Notes under the pieces: model-generated
What the model was told of the DNA's origin: nothing
Seen by the model: only the letters and a program-made list of their open reading frames with translations
Databases searched by the model: none
Shown: piece by piece, positions 1-28,430 of the stretch
Layout: each line of letters begins with the position of its first letter
Numbering within the stretch: the first letter of the stretch is position 1
From: Psococerastis gibbosa
Lineage: Eukaryota; Arthropoda; Insecta; Psocodea; Psocidae
DNA length: 64,000 nucleotides
Assembly (NCBI GenBank): GCA_963971405.1
Contig: OZ020491.1
Span: 10,596,855 to 10,660,854, forward strand
Direction of reading: 5' to 3'
Translations under genes and position numbers: made by a program

Positions 1-140
1 ATTAAATTATGCATAAAGTAGTCTTTTAGAACTTATATTAGCCAAATCTTTAATAACTTGCTTTGTTAAATAATTAAAAGATAAGTCAATAAAAACCACT
101 AATTTCGGGGTGGTAATTTTCTACGAAGCATATCCTCTTA
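1..140 (-). repeat. Arm of family F palindromic repeat
   Basis: This AT-rich stretch in a DDX47 intron resembles the arms of the large palindrome at 53684-54434. Shared pieces include AAGTAGTCTT, CTTTAATAACTTGCTTTGTTA and the GGGGTG...CTACG edge, in order. It extends off the left edge. Confidence 0.6.
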
Positions 141-321
141 ATTGTATTTCATGTATTTGCGTTTTTATTTCCACGTATAATCTCAAATGTTTAATACAGA
201 TATGTGGAAACCCATACATATAAAGAGACGTTTTGTCTAATAATGTTGTTTTCCTTATTTGTCTTTTTGACACATTTGCGAGCGAGGGCTTAAACAGGGC
301 ATTATAATTTATTAAACATAC

Positions 322-3300
322 CTTCGCCAAAGCTCCTAATCGCTTATTTTGCGACATTTGACCGTGCAGAGGAACAGCGGAGAATCCCAATTGTCGTAGC
401 ATAAGCGCCACTCGCAAAGTGTTGTTGCATGTGGCGCAGAAAATCATACAAGTATTGCCAGCAAGCTCATTGAGAAGTGCAACCAAATATACGTCCTAAA
501 ATCATAATATTTTGTAATTATATACCAGATTTAAATGGACACTTTCAACTAAACTCAAATATTTAATTATGAACGGAAATTAAGCTACAAGACAATTTCT
601 TATGAAGCCTGGGGGTTTTAAATAATAAATATACTTATTTTATGTGTCATATGTAGTTTTATAGATTTCCTTTGTTCTTCTCATTATATTACATTGTAAA
701 AATATAAAAAAAACAGGCCGTCAGCAGACTCATTCTCATGAACTGTAGGATATTGGCAACGAGGTCAATAATTGAGCTCTCATAAAAAGACCTAATTGCC
801 AACTGTGGTTCAGTTCTTATAATGGGAAAACAACAGTTGCCAAAACTCAATAATAAACTCTATAATTGAACAAAGTTTATAGATAATCGTTTGAGCCAGT
901 TTTGAGAAAAGAATTTAAATGTTTTTTTTGCTACTTAAAATTTCTGTAAGCGAACTAGCGAAGGTAATTTTCTTGCGTTGTCACCATTAGTGGATTTTTA
1001 TACAGGATCCCACTAAATTTCTAAGTTTGGGCTCTGCGCAAACATACGCACATGCATGAGCTACCATCAAAACCCTTTTTTTGAGTCAAGGATAATGGCA
1101 AACAAAATCTCGTAACCGACAATTTATTCGATGAAAATACTATCACTGTACTTCGTACATGAGTGCAGGTGAAAACTCTAAATTTATATTGCAATCAAGG
1201 GTTACCAAAAATTAAACGCGCTGAGCTGTGACTAGAGAGTTAGATGCATTATAGTTGACAATTCAAATGCTTAAATGTTTCTTTACATTCAAAACAAATA
1301 GGCAACAATAGGACCATAAAGAAAGTTGGAAAACATGAACAACGTAACATATTACTCACTTTAAATTTCACAGGAATAAATATGTAATGTTGCTGAAGCG
1401 AATCAACAGTTTGATATTTGCTGGAAACTTCTACTTTGACAGGATCTTGAAGTGAAGCACGCTGAAGTTTCTGCACCTTTTTAGTCATTGTTGCCGAAAA
1501 AAGCAAAGTTCTCCGATCACGTGGGATTACTTTCAAAATTTTGTCCAACTCCGCCTGGAAACATTTATTATTTGAATATCACTTGCTGAGTGTAATGGAT
1601 TTTACAGCTACTTAAACTTCTAGATAACTTATGGTGCCTACTGTAGTTATTAGTTACTATATCTAGTACTTTTTACTTGCTATTTGTAGGATCATGGACG
1701 GATAGGACTTTTCTTCATGTAGGTATTAACAAGACGAATCTTCAACCAGGAATAAGTAAGCACCATATATTTATATTAAGGCAGTAAGCACTCTTTACGT
1801 GAATGGGCCAATCAGCAAGCAGCTCCTTAGCCCTGATTGGCTGAATCAATGAATGTGTAGACTCTGACTTTCACCCGAAAGGTTGTTGGTTTGGGTCCCC
1901 ATGTTTCAGAGGGCATATAAAGCAGGTGGTCCAGGGTCTTTATAGTTTAGTGTATAGCTCCAACGGCACTAAATAAATAAATAAATAAATAAGGCCTTTT
2001 TATTGTTTCTATTACTAAGCCAACCTAGCGGAGTTAGGGCTATAAAGCCCTCTCTTACACTCAGCTAGGAAGGCCCGGGACCGCCTGCTTTACATGCCCT
2101 CCGAAGCATGGCCAGAAAATGTGGCCAGTGTGGTACTTGAACCAACAACCTTTCGGATGAAAGTCAGAGTCCGTACCACTACGCTACATGTCCTGACAGC
2201 AAAAGTCATTATTTATTTATTATTGCAAGTAGGTAGTCTTAACAATAAAATTATTCTATAATTAACTAGGTAACTTGGTTGACAATATTGAAACACCGTG
2301 AACCGGGAGGACCTCAATTTGTCATCGCATTATTTTAATACACATGATAATTTACGAATGGTCCACTCTTGAACCTCATCCCAACATATATTGGAACCAG
2401 TGGATTATCTTCCAGTTCAAAAACGAATAACGCCATAAAGTATTAATCTACTTTACTTTACCTCTTGGCGTAAATTGTGGAATAAAAGGGTTGAGTAATT
2501 TCAATCATATTATATCTTCCACTTTCACCTTGTAACACTTTGTCGCAGTGAAATAAACCCACAACACTGTCAAGTAGTACTAAACATTATACTTAACGCG
2601 ACCGGTTTCAACATGAAGTCAAATTTATATAGTGTTGTTTGTGTTTCTGTAGCCTAGTGCCATGACCGGTCACGTTAATATAATATTTAGTAATACTTGA
2701 AAAGGTTTTAAGTGAGAGGTAGTGAGATATAAACCTTACCTCAAAATCCATGTTGAGGATGCGATCAGCTTCGTCCATCACCAAATACTTGAGAGCTTTC
2801 AAGCTAAATCCTTTAGTGTTTTCCAAATGATCGACAAGACGGCCTGGTGTGGCTATGATAACGTGCGGTTTTTTGGCAAGCACTAAAGACTGCGAGAACA
2901 TGTCCATACCCCCAACGATAACAGCTGACTTTAATCCAACACCACTTCCTAAATGAATCAAGGTGCGTTTATAAACTTTCGTACAATTATTACAGATAAC
3001 ACTTTCAAAATCTTTTGGCATCCCACCTTCACCGAATTGGAATATTGAGGTCCCCCGACTGCGTCCTGTGCGGGAGTACCCCTATGGTCGCCAGCAGCCA
3101 CCTCATGGACTGCCCGATGCTTGATGATGAAAGAAACGATCGACTTACCGGAGATGAACACACGGCACATCTATAATGGTCAGCGCGGTGCCTGGTGGCA
3201 GAAATGCCAAGGGTGGGCGTTGGCTAGTAAGTAAGTAAGTACTTTCAAAAGGTTCGCGAATCAAAATATTTCGACCCATGAGCGGCGATCAATACTGCTT

Positions 3301-5092
3301 TGTATTCGCGACATGCCAAAGATTTAATTCATTGGTAGTTAACCAGTACAGTGTGGCAAGGGTACGTTACAAGAACCGAACTAGTTTCATAAAACCTTTG
3401 CGAATTTAAATGCAACTACTAGTATTTCTCTTCTATTTCACAACAGCGAGAACTAACTTTGCATCATTGAAGTGGCATAGTGAACAACTACAAGGCGCTC
3501 AGAAATTTAATGCTGCTTTGGGACATTGTAACTGCATATGCACGTGAAATAGAGTATATGTGAACTTACCAAGGGCTTCAAACTGTTCAGAAATCTGAAA
3601 CGCCAACTCACGAGTTGGTGTTAAAATTAGCGCAAAATATCTTTGAGGCTTCTCAAGAAGAGCTTGCAAAATTGGAATAGCAAAAGCTGCGGTCTTTCCA
3701 GAACCAGTTTCGGCGAGCCCAATAATGTCCTTTCCACTGAGAGCTAAAGGTATTGCTTCCCGTTGAATTTTGGTTGGAACGCTCCATTTTAGTCTTTCGC
3801 ATGCCTTACACAGAGCATCAATCACTCCCTAAAAACATGAGAAAGTGAGAAAAATCACGAGTAGATTTTAATACTGCATGTCAACCAACTGTAACCGATA
3901 AGTGGACGTGTATCAAAATGAATTCATCGCTCACATTCATTGCTTAAATGAAGTGTTCGCAAAGGACCTTGCGAATATGTTTTACATAAAATTATTGCAA
4001 ATAATTAAGTGTTTGCTCTTCAGTAAAAAACATAATAGCTCACCAACATCGTTAAATTCTAGTATTAATTTTTTCAAACGTATTAACTTTCCCTGGTGTA
4101 GCCTATCCTTGTGTATTTTAACGAACTTATTGCAGTGTCCTTTCTGGGGATTCCACATGTCCCATGGGTGCCTACGATTTGACTACTGAGAATTTTTATT
4201 AAAAGCTTACAAACACCCATCATACTTTTTATGTCAAGAATCAAGATTATACATAATTGTTATTATTAACACTAGGACTAGGGAATAGACTAAACAGATC
4301 AGAAATGGGAAAGATAGTCCAATATGTTCACTGTAATACGTAGTTGTTGTTTTTGTTGACAGTAGCATGTAATGCTAATGATTGCCAATAATAGATCGAT
4401 CACCGTATAGTTGATTTAGTGGTACCACAAAGAGCCGTGCAATTAACTATTCCGCATAATTTTAATCAAAGTACTCCTTGTCGATCCCCTTGATTTCAGC
4501 CGGGAGTTTATAATTTATAATAACTGATACGACTAATTCCAAGGTCAAACACTGAATTTTTACCAAACATGAAATTTTTATGTTCTAAAATGAAGTTATC
4601 GGCATTCCTGGTGTCATAACTATGAACATCTTTAATTTTTTTATTTTTCTTCAAATATGCCGGGAGAAGAATGTTTCCTATCTTATATATAAAAGTCATG
4701 ACATCCAGAAATACTTGGTCTTCAGAATTTAACCACTCTAGTTCTTGCAGCATCCTATCCTTAGACGTGTCCCACGGTAGGTTTAAGATGCACTTCATAC
4801 AGTCATTGAATAAAGCAGGGAGGCTGCAAAATAGCAAAGCGCTTGAAATTCAGAATCCACTTTTGCATCGCATTTACAGTGTAATAGCAAACGGTTTAAA
4901 AAAATAAAAAATGATTTTGTTTTACTACGTACGCATTGGCAAAACACGTGGTATGCGTAACGCTATGCATAGAGTAAGGTAAAATTAACTGCATTTATGC
5001 CTGCCTACCAGTTCCTTGAATGTCTTTACTCCATCTTCTACTACAGGTTCTTTTTCATTTGTTACTTCAATTGATTCTTCACTATCAGACAT
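322..5092 (-). CDS. DDX47: DDX47 (Rrp3-type) DEAD-box RNA helicase, N-terminal 307 residues; 3' part lies off the left edge
   Basis: Five exons read on the minus strand: 5092-5009, 3828-3570, 2948-2740, 1554-1360 and 495-322. All have GT-AG borders and the phases join cleanly, giving 307 codons. Residues 29-104 carry the Q-motif region ([10 protein letters not shown]), Walker A AETGSGKT at 67-74 and PTRELA at 99-104. Exon 3 has TPGR at 148-151 and DEAD at 173-176. Exon 4 has SAT at 204-206. Exon 5 starts the second RecA-like domain with [10 protein letters not shown] and HGQMSQNKR. The family is an ATP-dependent nucleolar helicase needed for 18S rRNA maturation. Human DDX47 is 455 residues (from memory), so about a third is missing beyond position 1. 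The start ATG at 5092 begins an acidic leader, [10 protein letters not shown]. Introns hold SINE, LINE and family F relics. Identity rests on near-colinear match to remembered DDX47; no key residue is missing. Confidence 0.95.
1850..1992 (+). mobile_element. SINE-A copy, plus strand
   Basis: The copy matches other SINE-A members from GACTCTGACTTTCACCCGAA through the B box (GGTTTGGGTCC, one change from consensus) to an (AAAT)n tail. The 5' A-box region is worn. It meets a reverse copy tail to tail. Confidence 0.75.
1993..2198 (-). mobile_element. SINE-A copy, minus strand, near full length
   Basis: Reading down from 2198 the copy gives CAGGACATGTAGCGTAGTGG (A-box region), then AAAGGTTGTTGGTTCAAGTA (B-box region), the TATAGCCCTAACTCCGCTAG block and a tail at 1993. 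Both control boxes are tRNA-like. Confidence 0.8.
3040..3240 (+). mobile_element. LINE 3' end fragment with zinc knuckle and GTAA tail
   Basis: One frame reads [20 protein letters not shown] followed by [11 protein letters not shown]. This CxxC...H....C knuckle is typical of the C-terminus of non-LTR retrotransposon polymerases. It ends in an (AGTA)n microsatellite, as LINE 3' tails often do. It lies in DDX47 intron 2. Confidence 0.65.
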
Positions 5093-5735
5093 TATTATTT
5101 TAATTAGAAATTAAATAAAAAAATTAATAAATCTTTCGAAAACAGGCACAGCTGACATTTGTTGACATTTTGTAACGTTAGCCAGCCTGAAAAATTAAGA
5201 TCAACTTAGAAAACAGTTGAAAAATAAATAATTTAAGAATGAATAATCAGTTTAAGTGGAAATTTTCGTACAAATTGTAATATAATTTAATAAGAATTTA
5301 TTAATAAAAATTAAGTTATATCAAAAAATTGTTATTTATTAATATTTTGCAACGGTGAATTTCCGTTTGGAAATATTGTAATTTCTTGAGCGGATGAATA
5401 CAATTTAAAAAATTAATTTCTAATTACCAAATCCAGCTATTGCAGTCACATTTTAGTTCATTGGCTTTTTAGAAATTTTATAATTAACTTTCATATAAAA
5501 TATTGATGAAATTACTTACATAAACAATTATATTTTTTTCGGCTTATTCGTATTTTAAACGCGTGGGCTGTGATGCGGCCAATGGAACAGAAGACATATT
5601 GAATGTGAACAAAGCGATATTACGAACGCAAACGAAGGGTTTTATATAAGATTAACAATCACAAATTTCAAGTTGCTCTACTTATTTGCTTCTTTAGAAT
5701 ATGTACGGATTATATATCTTTGCGCTTACATAGCT
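5093..5735. promoter_or_regulatory. Shared divergent promoter region of DDX47 and CNOT3
   Basis: The two start codons face away from each other with 643 bp between them. A CCAAT box (GGCCAATGG context) lies at 5579-5583, about 155 bp before the CNOT3 ATG. The remainder is AT-rich, with no clear TATA box or transposon. The head-to-head layout suggests a bidirectional promoter, but start sites cannot be placed from sequence alone. Confidence 0.5.
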
Positions 5736-21724
<15,989 letters not shown>

Positions 21725-22440
21725 TGACTCGTGATATTGTAAAAACCGACTTTTGTATTTTATTTTAGTAGCCGGGGAGATTGCCCTTTGTCCAAATTGT
21801 CAGAGCAATAACCGGATGTGTTCCTAAATAATTGGCGGCAAATGGGCCGCTAAAAGTACTTGATTTAGTCGTTATAATACACTATACTAGTGTTGATGCC
21901 TTTGTGATGTTAGGTTTATTAAAAGGGTGGTTCTGGTAGAAATTGTATGTTTTTTTTTTAAAATAGTTTCCAGCCTGGCTTCTGGTCCCCGCTGTCATAT
22001 AACAACCACTATTGCATGCTGTATGCAGTGTTTGCATCCATAATATAGTCCACAATAAGCCAACTATATTATTACTTGTGTCATGTCATAGCCATAAGGA
22101 AATTCAGGGGCAAATAGCTATGTACCGCATTTGGCAGTTCGTTTATTGACATTTTATCGGCTAAACGCTGTTCCAGCTAAAATAATCAAATTCGCAGTTA
22201 ATTAAAGTGCGAAACCTTAAGGATTCATATTCATTTTAGCCATTGGGTTGACGTTTTGTCCACCAAACAAAGTATTTGCCGATACTTAATATCAATTCAA
22301 AAGAACTACCGGTATTCAAGTCCTCCTTATAGCTTTCCTTTTAGCCCCTTTTCAAAACTCAAGCAGCTACGTATTAACCAAGTTGTACAGTTAAATATCA
22401 ATTTATTAATCTGTTACTATTCCGCCTTTCTTAAAATAAT

Positions 22441-22446
22441 AATAAA
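22441..22446 (+). terminator. Candidate CNOT3 polyadenylation signal AATAAA
   Basis: A canonical AATAAA lies about 720 bp after the CNOT3 stop. A variant ATTAAA at 21918-21923 is closer (about 195 bp) and may be used instead. No transcript evidence is available, so the choice is open. Confidence 0.3.
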
Positions 22447-23155
22447 TACTTAATCTTTCATTGGCGCAAACCACACTGTCAGATATCTTCACGGAAATCC
22501 ACATGGACTAATCTGGAATATTCCGGATTGATTCATAGACTGACATAAAATACTCCGATTAGTATAATCACATTTATAGACCTCGCCTTCTGTTTGAATA
22601 GATCCATCTTTATACCGTATGATAGCTGTCTTTTAATTTGTTTTATTTGAGTTTCGGCAAATGTTTCTCCTTCATCTTCTACGCCTTGGCGCCACATCAG
22701 CAGCAATTGGCATAATCGACTGCTGTGGTTAGATAGTTCTTTCGCTCTCTTCGGTCAGCTGGTCTGCCGTCACTTCGAGCGTTATCTAGGTTTTGATTTG
22801 TTTGCCTTATGAATGGGTCTTTTTTTCACGTATTAATCTAAGATACCGGCCTACTTCTTTCTATCACTAATGATATATTGGTCATTCGTCTAGACTTAGC
22901 TGCAAAATTAGCAAATGACTGAAGTAGTACTTTTTCGGCGAAATTGAGCTAGCAAGTATTTACGCTAATTTAATGTAACTCCCCACCGCCTGAAACATTA
23001 CATTTTTTTTATTGATGTTATGATGCAATAGCTGTATACCAACGAATTATTCACAATTTGGCAGCGTTAAAGTTGTACTGAATAGTATTTGAGTTATTAC
23101 ATTGCAATAGGCCTCATTTGTCTGCCTTTGCCACCCTTTTAATAACAAATACTAA

Positions 23156-23289
23156 GGCGCAAATTCCACCGACCTCGATAGTGATAATGATATTGACGTG
23201 GTAGCAGACATTAAAGACAGTCAAAAAATGTCTGCTACCACGTCAATATCAGTATCACTAACACTATCGAGGTCGGTGGACTTTGCGCC
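23156..23289. mobile_element. Family A minimal hairpin MITE
   Basis: GGCGCAAATTCCACCGACCT and the mirrored right arm are separated by a very short loop. The inner CGTGGTAGCAGACATTAAAG is shared with the larger A copies at 58199 and 61962. Confidence 0.8.
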
Positions 23290-23370
23290 TATCGAATCCC
23301 TTGGCTGGCATTTAAACCCCTAAGACTGCCACATAGTCAACGTTATTTATAATGTAGATGAAGCTCTTAA

Positions 23371-23627
23371 GGCGGCAATTCCACCAGCGAATTTACTTCA
23401 TTTATGATTTGAGATTTTTTTGTTTGTTTTGTTTTAAGGAGACTATGATGTAGATACTTAACTTATCTATCATAAATTAAGTTATAATATGGTAGCAGAC
23501 TTCATTAATAAGTCTCGACCTTTATATAGCTTAATTTATAATAGAAAAGTTAATTATCTCCTTAAAATGAAACAAACAAAAAATCTCAAATCACAAATGA
23601 AGTAAAATCACCGGTGGAATTGCCGCC
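23371..23627. mobile_element. Family A hairpin MITE
   Basis: Ends GGCGGCAATTCCACC and its complement. The arms contain TTTTGTTTGTTTTGTTTTAA and GGAGACTATGATGTAGATAC, mirrored. Flanks are TAA and TTT, so the duplication is not perfect. Confidence 0.8.
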
Positions 23628-23838
23628 TTTACGAGCAGTGAATCCATGTATGATCTCAAGCTGTACTAGAGATTGAAAACAAACGAAATATTAATTATAT
23701 TTCGACAGTGCTTTTACATGACATTCGTGAGAATACCAACTATGTGTACAACCTTTAAAAAATTACAAATCTGGCTAGTAAATAAGTGGGTTGAAGTTTT
23801 ATGCGTCTCTTTTCTAATTGTGATCAGATTTGACTTTA

Positions 23839-24103
23839 GGCGGCAATTCCACTGGCAATTTTACTTCATTTGCGATTTTTTGTTTGTTTTGTTTTAAGGA
23901 GACTATTATGTAGATACTTAACTTATCTATTATAAATAAAATTATAATATGGTAGAGACTTATTAATCTTTTCTAATTGATGTCTGCTACCATATTATAA
24001 CTTAATTTATAATAGATAAGTTAAGTATCTACATAATAGTCTCCTTATAACAAAACAAACAAAAAATCACAAATGAAGTAAAATCGCCGGTGGAATTGCC
24101 GCC
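23839..24103. mobile_element. Family A hairpin MITE with TTA duplication
   Basis: Nearly the same element as at 23371. It is flanked by TTA at 23836-23838 and 24104-24106. Confidence 0.85.
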
Positions 24104-25483
24104 TTAGGGACTGTAACACTGTCTAAAGACAAAGCTTTTATTTGATGAAGTCTGTAGAAATAAAGCATCATCAACAACTTACTCAAATGCTAGTTACCTT
24201 ACTTAAAAAATTGAAACAAAAATGTGCCACAATTTCTTATTTGAACATATTTTTATATGAAATAAAACCTCATAATTTTTATTACGGTAATTTCTGGGGT
24301 AAGTTTTTGTTGAGGTTGTTCAATTTCTGAAAATTAAATCCAGCGAAAACCTTAAGGGTAGTGACACAGTAAAAAATCTGTCAAGGTTGGCGCATATAAA
24401 CTATCGTTTAATAGTGCGTAATTGTTTTGTCCTCAGGCATATTTCAATGTTTTGCTATTATTAGACAAAAGTAAATTGTTGTGTAAACTTAAATGTATAG
24501 CAATGGCCTAGTTGTCGCAATTTCCTTATGATCGATTGCAACGACACGTGTTGAATTCCTTAACGTTTTCCCAAATTTCTTCCTATAAACCTCATTAACT
24601 ACATCCACCTTCTTTAGCATCTCGTTTTAAAAATATCCAAAACCATTTGCCATTAATTATTTCGGACCAATCCAACAGACAAAAATTCCAGGAAAGTAGC
24701 TTTAAAATTATCCGTCCGTACATTAACTTGTCGGTGGGGGATCCAACACTACAATTCCTCCAAATTTGGCCACGATTCGCTGATGATGTACAACACTGTA
24801 TAGTTCACCAATCAGAATCATTTGTATTTTATAGGTCTTTTTTATGTGTTTTCTGTAAATGTAAATAGGTTATTGAGGAGTGCAAGTAATGTTATATGTG
24901 TTTATATAATCGTACATAAGCGATGGTCGTGTTTCAACGGGCCCATTACCTGGTTATTTCCCGCAAATTTATCTTTTTTTGTTATGTTTCGACCTTTCCT
25001 AGTAGCAGTAACTGACTGCTGATCGACAGATAGATCGCCATGCCAAGTCTATAAGGTATATGTTGAAGGTTCAGGATTCACATAAGCTGCCATTAATAGG
25101 TTTGAGTGGGTCCTTTTGAAGGCATATATAAAATACGATACCTAGTAATTTGTTCCATTTGCAGTCCAAGTGGTTGTGGTAATCGAGGCGTATAGAAGCC
25201 AAAGTGTATTACTGCAATTTTTTTAATTTTGAGATAACTAGCATTCTCAGTTCCTGCATAAAATGCATTTGAAAATCAGTTCATCAATAAAAAGGTTCAA
25301 CTTCAAGTGCGTTTATCTCAAAATGAGTGTGGCTGCAGTTATTCGCTTTGGCTTCTATACGACTTAATTTACGTGGAACTGACGGTGCCAAAAATCTTCA
25401 GATTTCGGAAAAAGGAACATTTGAGCTAGAGGAACTGCACCAAAACAGCAATTACGTACAAAATTTGTTTAATCGACATTTGG

Positions 25484-25687
25484 TATAGTCCAAGCAAAAT
25501 GAGAAAAGTATGGACAAGGAATGTTTTGATCCTGTGCAACATTGTAAAAATATTCTTGCACAATTTTTGTTATGCCTTGCATCCAATGCAACAAGGTAAC
25601 ACAAAATGGTGCAAGGAATATTTTTATAGCGTTGCACAGGATCAAAACAATTCATGTCCATGCTTTTCTCATTTTGCGTGGACTATA
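25484..25687. mobile_element. Family C hairpin MITE, complete
   Basis: TATAGTCCAAGCAAAATGAG and its complement form the ends. TTTTGATCCTGTGCAAC is mirrored inside. TA at both edges suggests a Tc1/mariner-type duplication. Confidence 0.75.
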
Positions 25688-26710
25688 CTACTATGCCCAT
25701 TTTTCGGCTATTATTATCCTAGCTTGAACCTTTATATTTTCCTAAATGTAATGATGATTTTTGGGACCCCACAAGGCCACCATAAATTGCCGCAATATCG
25801 GGGTCTGCAACAACAACAAAGTTCGTGTTCCATATTGGTTGTAAACAGGAACTTACTCCTGTCAGGCTTCAGTTTTCTAAAGAGAAGTGACTTGCAAATT
25901 AAAATTCAATCCACTTATATGATATTGTACAAAAAAAAACTGTTCAGGTGAAAATATTTCCACTTAAATTGTGATATCCGACATTGTTTTCTTTTATTTT
26001 CAGTCTCTGTTAATGCGCCAAAAGTGCACGCTAAGGGTTGTAGTACTTAGTTTTCAATGTCTTGTATAAAGGTGTCATTCGCCGGAGTCAATCCCTATAA
26101 CAAAATGTTACCCAATTTGTAAGCCCTGCGAGAGATGAAAATAGTATCTGGTGAAAGGCACCTTTACGTTTTTTAATTGGTAGTTTTTTTATATAAACGA
26201 TGTCCCTAACACATTTGCCTCTTATTTAAGATCTGTAGAGTAGAGAAATGTGGGTGGTTTTTGGTGAAATGGTTAATATTTTTACAGTAGATGGCCTTAA
26301 TTCTCTATAGATTGCTATCCATTGATAGATTAGATTGTAAAAGGAGAGTCTTGCATGGAGAATACATGTAAAAAACAATAGCCTAATTATTAAGTTTCAA
26401 TCCAAAAATTATTTGAACCGTATCTGACGTGTACAGTTGAGGAACATTGCTTCCAAACAGCCCAGTAGTTGAATATGTATCGTACCCTTTTTTGGCCCTT
26501 GGTTGAGGGCAACACTTTTGGTATACGTTACGCTGGTATCATTGCAATGACAGTCATATGAGTCGTAGTCTTAGGTAATAGTAAAGTAGAGTAGCCTTGT
26601 TTGGTTTGGAAATTGACAATAAACGAGCGAACAAACATTGTAAATTTAGTATTCAAAAAGTTAGCTAATACAATAACTCGTATCTGCACTTGACTAAATG
26701 AGGCTTATGC

Positions 26711-26880
26711 CTGTTGCATTGTGTCAATGGTAAGCTTTTGTCAGCTTGTCGATGATCGCTTGCAGGCGGTGTGGGAGGTGGACATCGGTAACGTATACCA
26801 GCTTGTTAATGGTCAAAAATGCCTTCGGAAACGATATAAATCTATGGGGTCGTTGGCATCGGGCAAGGACCGATGAGTTA
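26711..26880 (+). repeat. Family E repeat copy
   Basis: TGTGTCAATGGTAAGCTT, GATCGCTTGCAGGCGGTGTG, ATACCAGCTTGTTAATGGTC and GGGGTCGTTGGCATCGGGCA follow the order seen at 46470. Confidence 0.65.
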
Positions 26881-28275
26881 TTAGCAGGCCTAGGTCCATT
26901 CCATCAGGACATTATTTTATTATCACAATATGGCAACTATTTAGCAGCCTTTTGTTTCTGTCTATACGAGACTGGCGATTTAAAAACAGCTCCGTGGTTA
27001 AGTTTCGTAGCAATGCTCCTCATGGAGACCAATTATTTAACTAGCCTATTTTCGATTATTTCATAACATCAGTGAGTGGAAGTGTAACCATTTACTTCAC
27101 AAATTTGGAGCAAATGCTTCAGGAGAAAAAGGTTTTGCTTCGAAAAGTACTAGGTGGTTTTTTAGTTAGGTAATAAAACATAGTATAGGTTTAGAATACC
27201 TTAACCGGTTTGTTCTACCTTTTTCTCTTGAAGCAAATACTCCTTTTTTATTAATTCGAAGACATCTTATTTTGCCAGACGTTTGAACTATTTTGGTGGT
27301 GTCTGTCCTGAAATAATACTTTACTGTGTATTTTAGTGGTGATCGCTTGTAGGTTTCTCCACAGTTAACCTTTATGATCTGCTCTCTCTTGTATGCTTGC
27401 TAGTGTTAGAGAGACGCGCCACCCGCTATTATTAAAACAGTGCCGTTTCTTTGCGTGATTTAATGACGATACAAGAATAAATGATAACGAAATTAGAATA
27501 TTTGTAGCTTACTTATTTTCTGAAATTCAGCTAAAATAATGCATGCAAGTGTATTAAAAAGACTTTGACTTTGCAGAATTTAACGCATTGTAATCGTAAA
27601 GCTGCGTATACCATTGCATTGTATTTGACCGCATTAATTCTTCTTGGCCGTGACATGGACTTCTGTGGCATAATGTCCGTATTTTAAGATTTTACATTAA
27701 TTTTTATCAACAACAAAAAACTATTTGGCCCTTCTGAAAAGATTCACCTGATGGCAGCATTGTAACTGAACTAAAAACTCCCCAAAATATGATAGTTGTG
27801 TACATATATTTACAGCGGAAATAGATGTTTCTGTTATTCTGTATTTCCGATGTGTAGCATTTATACAAAAATTGTACTTATTGGTTATTATTTATTCTAC
27901 TAATTAGCACCTGTGAATGTCACAGCAGAAAATTCCAGCAAAAATTTAAAAAAAAAACATGGCGGATATTTAGCAAAATTGATGAATTTCTTGTCAAACA
28001 TACGGCTGCTGACCATACAGGCTTGCCGATTAACGGTTTCGTAATTTGGTACCTAATAGACAATTTGCCACTTAATCGCACTGGCTTTGAATTTCGACAA
28101 TTTTCTATCTATAATATTCGTTAACTAAGTTCAATCATTATTCATCGTATTGTTCTACTATTGGAGAGAATCAACATTCGCAAAATGGCTTCTCTCTATG
28201 CTATAATTTAAAAATTACGTTGTACTTTAGTGAGCTGTCGCCGCATCTTTTAATTGGTACGCAACCAATTTTAGC

Positions 28276-28430
28276 GACTTCGATGGCAAGGTGGTAGCGT
28301 GCTTGTACGGAGAAGTTTCGTAACTCAACACGGGTAATAACCCACAGAGGCGACAGAAGAGGTCAATCCGATACACTCATAAAATTGTTTGTTGCCGTTA
28401 ATTAACCTTTAAAAAAAAAAAAAAAAAAAA
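28276..28430 (+). mobile_element. SINE-B copy with 20-bp poly-A tail
   Basis: Starts GACTTCGATGGCAAGGTGGT, where TGGCAAGGTGG resembles a Pol III A box. It ends in a run of 20 A. The middle AACTCAACACGGGTA and GACAGAAGAGGTCAATCCGA are shared with the copies at 51442, 51767 and 55941. Confidence 0.75.

Noticed and set aside
25499-25951. 150-codon frame on the plus strand
   Set aside because: Its first half is the family C hairpin and the rest shows no conserved feature.
26746-27066. 106-codon frame on the plus strand
   Set aside because: The start lies in a family E repeat and the remainder has no family resemblance.
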